NCBI GenBank assembly: GCA_963991775.1
Contig: CAXDRM010000064.1
Coordinates: forward strand, 1 to 8,276
Direction: 5' to 3'
Length of the DNA stretch: 8,276 nt
Origin: CAXDRM01 sp963991775
GTDB lineage: Bacteria; Pseudomonadota; Alphaproteobacteria; Rickettsiales; JABIRX01
Positions within the stretch are counted from its first letter, which is position 1. Each line of letters starts with the position of its first letter. The translations under genes were made by a program, and so were the position numbers. Positions 5,806 through 8,276 of this stretch are shown here, one piece after another. The notes beneath the pieces were generated by a model. That model had not been told where the DNA came from. It saw nothing but the letters and a program-made list of their open reading frames with translations, and ran no database searches.

Positions 5806-6363
5806 TTATTGCACTGGTTCGACTCGAGCTATCTCAGGCACAAAATGCTTAAGCATATTCTCAATACCATCCTTAAGCGTCACTGCCGAGCTAGGACAAC
5901 CTGAACAAGCACCATGCATTTCTAGATAAACTACATTATCTTCATATTTGTGAAAAATAATATCACCACCATCCATAGCTACAGCTGGTCTCACTCTTTC
6001 TTCTAGCAATTCTTTAATTTGTTTTACAATTTCAGAATCATCTTCATTAATTGCTTGAGCGGCATCAGTAGTTTTATCCTCAAGAACCACTTCGCCACCT
6101 GCCACAAAATGATCCATGATAATTGCTAAAATATCAGTTTTAAGATGCTCCCAACTAATATCTTCTGATTTAGTCACAGTAATAAAATTGGAGCCAAAAA
6201 ATACACCATTCACTTGACCTTGCTCAAATAATTTTTGTGCTAAAGGTGATTTGCCACAATCTGCTAATTTTGCAAAAGCAGCAGTACCTTTTTTCATCAC
6301 TGGCACACCTGGTACAAATTTTAAAGTTGAAGGATTAGGAGTATCCTCAGTTTGTATAAACAT
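5806..6363 (-). CDS. nfuA: NfuA/Nfu1-type iron-sulfur cluster carrier protein
   Basis: The protein takes Fe-S clusters from the assembly scaffold and passes them to target enzymes in the cytosol. The 185 residues show the two-domain Nfu layout of alphaproteobacteria and mitochondria. An N-terminal Nfu_N domain (about 1-95) begins MFIQTEDTPNPSTLKF and contains GVFFGSNFITVTK. After a short acidic linker, a C-terminal NifU-like domain (about 112-182) has RPAVAMDGGDI and the cluster-binding CSGC motif (Cys153, Cys156). The start at 6363 gives the canonical N-terminus, although the ribosome binding site is poor. It is 104 bp downstream of the lipoprotein gene on the same strand but has its own strong promoter, which carries a possible Fe-S-responsive operator. 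The symbol follows common usage; Nfu1-like or NifU-family protein would be equally acceptable. Confidence 0.95.
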   Translation of the reverse strand: MFIQTEDTPNPSTLKFVPGVPVMKKGTAAFAKLADCGKSPLAQKLFEQGQVNGVFFGSNFITVTKSEDISWEHLKTDILAIIMDHFVAGGEVVLEDKTTDAAQAINEDDSEIVKQIKELLEERVRPAVAMDGGDIIFHKYEDNVVYLEMHGACSGCPSSAVTLKDGIENMLKHFVPEIARVEPVQ

Positions 6364-6389
6364 TATGATATTTTTTAAGTTGGGAGCAT

Positions 6390-6418
6390 AATATAAAATA
6401 ACTGACCATACAGGTCAA
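6390..6418 (-). promoter_or_regulatory. Promoter of nfuA
   Basis: On the minus strand TTGACC (6418-6413) and TATATT (6395-6390) are separated by 17 bp, about 27 bp upstream of the nfuA ATG. The -35 box is part of the inverted repeat at 6402-6418. Confidence 0.65.
6402..6418. promoter_or_regulatory. Inverted repeat in the nfuA promoter, possible IscR-like operator
   Basis: CTGACCATACAGGTCAA contains perfect 5-bp arms (TGACC/GGTCA) around a 5-bp centre. Read on the minus strand it is TTGAC, seven bases, GTCAG. This fits the YYGAC-N7-GTCRR half-site geometry that I recall for E. coli IscR type 1 sites. The centre matches that consensus poorly. It covers the -35 box, so a bound protein would repress nfuA. 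No regulator gene is in the window. Confidence 0.4.
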
Positions 6419-6467
6419 CTATTCTAGCGTTACAATATTTTAAGAAAATTGCTTATAGAATAAATAC

Positions 6468-6857
6468 TTATCTATCTTGACCGAAAGTTTCTTGGCCAGC
6501 AGCAGGGTCAACTACCTCTTCTACTGGTAAAGTTACGGGCGCAACTTTTACAGTTGGGCGTTTAGTTACTGGTGATGAGTAATCTTTCTTTTCTCCTTGT
6601 GGACCATATTTTACTACTTTGCCATTTCTGAATTTAACTTCGTAAGTCATTAATTCACTGCGTAATTTATGCTCTTTGGAAGGGTAAAGATAATAGGTAA
6701 AATATTCGATTTCGCCTTCACCTGAAGTAATATTTGGTTCACCCATTTTCTTAAGTACAACCTCTTTAGTCATTTTAAGTTGTACCTTATTAGCACTAGG
6801 CTTAGTTGCACAAGAAACGAGGAAGAAACCCAAACATATAGCGATTATTTTTTTCAT
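6468..6857 (-). CDS. SmpA/OmlA (BamE-like) family lipoprotein
   Basis: A short signal peptide, MKKIIAICLGFFLVSC, ends in a lipobox (Leu-Val-Ser-Cys, Cys16), so the mature protein should be lipid-anchored. The segment from about 26 to 85 (VQLKMTKEVVLKKMGEPN… then a Tyr/Phe-rich strand EYFTYYLY and YEVKFRNGKVVKYG) follows the SmpA/OmlA fold pattern: helix with MTKxxVxxxxGxP, then beta strands. BamE of the outer-membrane protein assembly machine has this fold, but other small lipoproteins do too, so I give no symbol. The C-terminal 40 residues are Pro/Val-rich and probably disordered. Total length is 129 residues. The ATG at 6857 has a GGGT-type ribosome binding site. It is divergent from the symporter gene and reads toward nfuA. 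Confidence 0.8.
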   Translation of the reverse strand: MKKIIAICLGFFLVSCATKPSANKVQLKMTKEVVLKKMGEPNITSGEGEIEYFTYYLYPSKEHKLRSELMTYEVKFRNGKVVKYGPQGEKKDYSSPVTKRPTVKVAPVTLPVEEVVDPAAGQETFGQDR

Positions 6858-6895
6858 GATATTTACCCGATCATTTATTTATTCTTATTAGTTTA

Positions 6896-6924
6896 ATTGT
6901 AGAATTTTAGCAGGATTTTGTCAA
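6896..6924 (-). promoter_or_regulatory. Promoter of the BamE-like lipoprotein gene
   Basis: On the minus strand a consensus TTGACA (6924-6919) and TACAAT (6901-6896) are separated by 17 bp, about 38 bp upstream of the ATG. The boxes and spacing are identical to those of the toxin-antitoxin promoter, suggesting a strong housekeeping-sigma promoter. Confidence 0.75.
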
Positions 6925-6936
6925 ACTTTGATCCTC

Positions 6937-6968
6937 AGATTTGCGGGTTAAGTGCAACCCTCAAATCT
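6937..6968. repeat. 32-bp inverted repeat between divergent genes
   Basis: AGATTTG and CAAATCT (6937-6943 with 6962-6968), then one C/T mismatch, then GGGTT and AACCC (6945-6949 with 6956-6960) enclose a 6-nt loop. Neither side has a T tract, and the flanking genes point away from it, so it is not a terminator. It lies about 12 bp upstream of the lipoprotein promoter's -35 box and 100 bp before the symporter ATG. It may be an operator or a dispersed palindrome. Confidence 0.6.
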
Positions 6969-7027
6969 TCATTTATTAAATATGCTACTGCAAAAAAGCT
7001 CCTCTAGTAAAGTAATTTTACTTAGGC

Positions 7028-7033
7028 TATGAT
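7028..7033 (+). promoter_or_regulatory. Candidate -10 box for the symporter gene
   Basis: TATGAT lies 35 bp before the ATG. No good -35 box is present at the right distance (TAGTAA at 7005-7010 is poor). The small inverted repeat AGTAAA/TTTACT (7006-7011 with 7017-7022) occupies the expected -35 to spacer region, so expression may depend on an activator or be subject to control there. Confidence 0.35.
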
Positions 7034-7055
7034 ACAAGCTCATCAATTAAAGACT

Positions 7056-7062
7056 AAGGAGA
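7056..7062 (+). promoter_or_regulatory. Strong ribosome binding site of the symporter gene
   Basis: AAGGAGA lies 6 nt before the ATG at 7069. It is the best Shine-Dalgarno match among the genes here and fixes the start codon. Confidence 0.85.
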
Positions 7063-7068
7063 ATCATC

Positions 7069-8276
7069 ATGATCGCGAATTTACCAAAATTAAAATTATG
7101 GCAACAGATTTTTGCAGCAATGTTACTAGGTGTAATAGCTGGTATTGGCTTTGGCCAAGATATTGCCGTAATTAAGCCTTTAGGAGATTTATTCATTAAT
7201 ATGATCAAAATGATTGTGATTCCTTTGGTATTTTTCTCGATTGCCACTGCAATAACTGGTAATCAGGATGGCAGCTCTTTAGGACGCATTGGTATCAAAA
7301 GCCTAATCATCTATGTATTTTCTACAGCCATTGCCATAGTGATTGGTATCAGTTTGGCTAAACTTTTTGATCCTGCAGCTGGCTTAAATGGCTTAAATCT
7401 ATTCGCAGAAATGGAAAAAACCACCACGGCAAAAGAACCAGTATCTTTTTTAGAAGCTTTAGTGGCTATGGTGCCTACTAACCCGATTAATGCCATGGCT
7501 GAAGGTAATGTTTTACAAGTAATTGTCTTTGCTATTTTTGTCGGAGCAGCAGTAAATGTTGCTGGCAAGAAGGTAAAAATTATTGGCAGTAATATTGCAG
7601 AAGCAGCAGAAGTATTTTACTCAATGACTGCAATTATTATGAAATTTGCCCCATATGGTGTTTTTGCCTTAATTGCTTGGGTAGTTGGTACACAAGACCC
7701 GCAAATTTTACGCTCCTTACTAAAATTAGTGATCGTAGTAATTGCAGCCTGCTTGATACATGCTGCCACAATTTACACTTTATTTGTGGCAGGTTTAGCA
7801 AGGTTAAACCCTTTACCTTTTTACAAAAAAATTATTGATGCACAAATTTTTGCTTTCTGTACCTCGAGCAGTTCAGCAACTTTACCACTTACTATGAAAG
7901 TAGCTGAAGAAAAATTAGGTGTCTCACAAAAAATTGCTAATTTTGTTTTACCACTTGGCTCAACTGTAAATATGGATGGTACGGCTATTTATATTGGTAT
8001 AACTACAGTATTTGTTGCAGCTCTTGCTGGTGTAGATTTATCTCTTACTGATTATGTAGTAGTAGTTTTCACTGCAACTATTGCGTCAGTTGGAGCAGCA
8101 GGAATTCCTGGTGTAGCTTTAATTATGATGTCTATGGTTTTTGTTGCAGTGGGCTTGCCAGTAGAAGCAATTGGCATTATTGCCGGAGTTGATCGTTTAC
8201 TTGATATGTTTAGAACCTCAGTTAATGTCACTGGAGATCTTGCGATTTCTGTAGTGATTGATCAGTCAGAAGGAAC
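7069..8276 (+). CDS. DAACS/SLC1-family dicarboxylate amino acid (glutamate/aspartate) symporter, 3' end cut by the window
   Basis: This is an inner-membrane cation-coupled uptake transporter. 402 codons are visible with no stop before the window edge; the family is usually 410-440 residues, so little is missing. Signature motifs: MIVIPLVFFSIATAITG in the first half; the serine-rich hairpin loop CTSSSSATLPLT (Ser266-269); LPLGSTVNMDGTAIY with the cation-binding NMDGT (301-305); ASVGAAGIPG in the second hairpin; and GVDRLLDMFRTSVNVTGD with Asp375, Asp379, Arg382 and Asn386. Arg382 aligns with the arginine that binds the side-chain carboxylate in GltPh, so an acidic amino acid is the likely substrate rather than a neutral one. 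Many long hydrophobic stretches fit the eight-helix, two-hairpin fold. Uptake of host glutamate or aspartate would suit an intracellular bacterium. The coupling ion (Na+ or H+) cannot be decided, so I do not choose between gltP and gltT. Confidence 0.95.
   Translation, partial: MIANLPKLKLWQQIFAAMLLGVIAGIGFGQDIAVIKPLGDLFINMIKMIVIPLVFFSIATAITGNQDGSSLGRIGIKSLIIYVFSTAIAIVIGISLAKLFDPAAGLNGLNLFAEMEKTTTAKEPVSFLEALVAMVPTNPINAMAEGNVLQVIVFAIFVGAAVNVAGKKVKIIGSNIAEAAEVFYSMTAIIMKFAPYGVFALIAWVVGTQDPQILRSLLKLVIVVIAACLIHAATIYTLFVAGLARLNPLPFYKKIIDAQIFAFCTSSSSATLPLTMKVAEEKLGVSQKIANFVLPLGSTVNMDGTAIYIGITTVFVAALAGVDLSLTDYVVVVFTATIASVGAAGIPGVALIMMSMVFVAVGLPVEAIGIIAGVDRLLDMFRTSVNVTGDLAISVVIDQSEG

Noticed and set aside
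5816..5825. GGTTCGACTC, resembling a tRNA T-loop
   Set aside because: It lies within the nfuA coding sequence, and no cloverleaf can be built around it.
7047..7568. Minus-strand open frames 7047-7247 and 7311-7568
   Set aside because: Antisense shadows of the symporter gene; the plus-strand frame carries all family motifs.

Overview
The window looks like chromosome of an AT-rich alphaproteobacterium of the order Rickettsiales. The main evidence is the 5' fifth of a 16S rRNA gene at the left edge, on the minus strand. Its start, its conserved blocks and its short V1/V2 regions read like Rickettsiaceae or Midichloriaceae 16S. The strongly A/T-biased coding sequence and the long non-coding gaps with palindromic repeats fit a host-associated member of that order. 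I cannot name the genus without a database search.

Layout. 1-319: start of rrs (minus). 320-934: rRNA leader and promoter, a bidirectional hairpin, a stretch with Shine-Dalgarno-like motifs but no convincing gene, and the secA promoter. 935-3619: secA (plus), complete, with its C-terminal zinc motif. 3620-3742: a 123-bp imperfect palindrome that begins at the base after the secA stop. 3743-3933: non-coding, ending in a copy of the palindrome's terminal sequence. 3934-4454: a YefM/YoeB-type (Axe/Txe) toxin-antitoxin pair on the minus strand, with a near-consensus promoter overlapped by TGTACA-type operator sites. 4570-5361: trpC (plus), with no other trp gene in view. 5358-5639: a small coiled-coil membrane protein (minus) whose stop codon overlaps the trpC stop. 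5729-5797: a structured repeat-like spacer. 5806-6363: an NfuA-type Fe-S carrier (minus), with an inverted repeat in its promoter that resembles IscR type 1 half-sites. 6468-6857: a SmpA/OmlA (BamE-like) lipoprotein (minus). 6937-6968: a 32-bp inverted repeat between divergent genes. 7069-8276: a DAACS/SLC1-family glutamate/aspartate symporter (plus), cut by the window end.

Most genes are unrelated housekeeping functions: protein export, Fe-S assembly, outer-membrane biogenesis and amino-acid uptake. Most appear to be separate transcription units with their own sigma70-like promoters. Four promoters have a 17-bp spacer and strong boxes, two of them TTGACA-17-TACAAT. The accessory-looking part is 3620-4570, where the palindromic element, further copies of its terminal sequence, the toxin-antitoxin module and the solitary trpC lie together. 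I found no CRISPR array, tRNA gene, transposase or phage gene.
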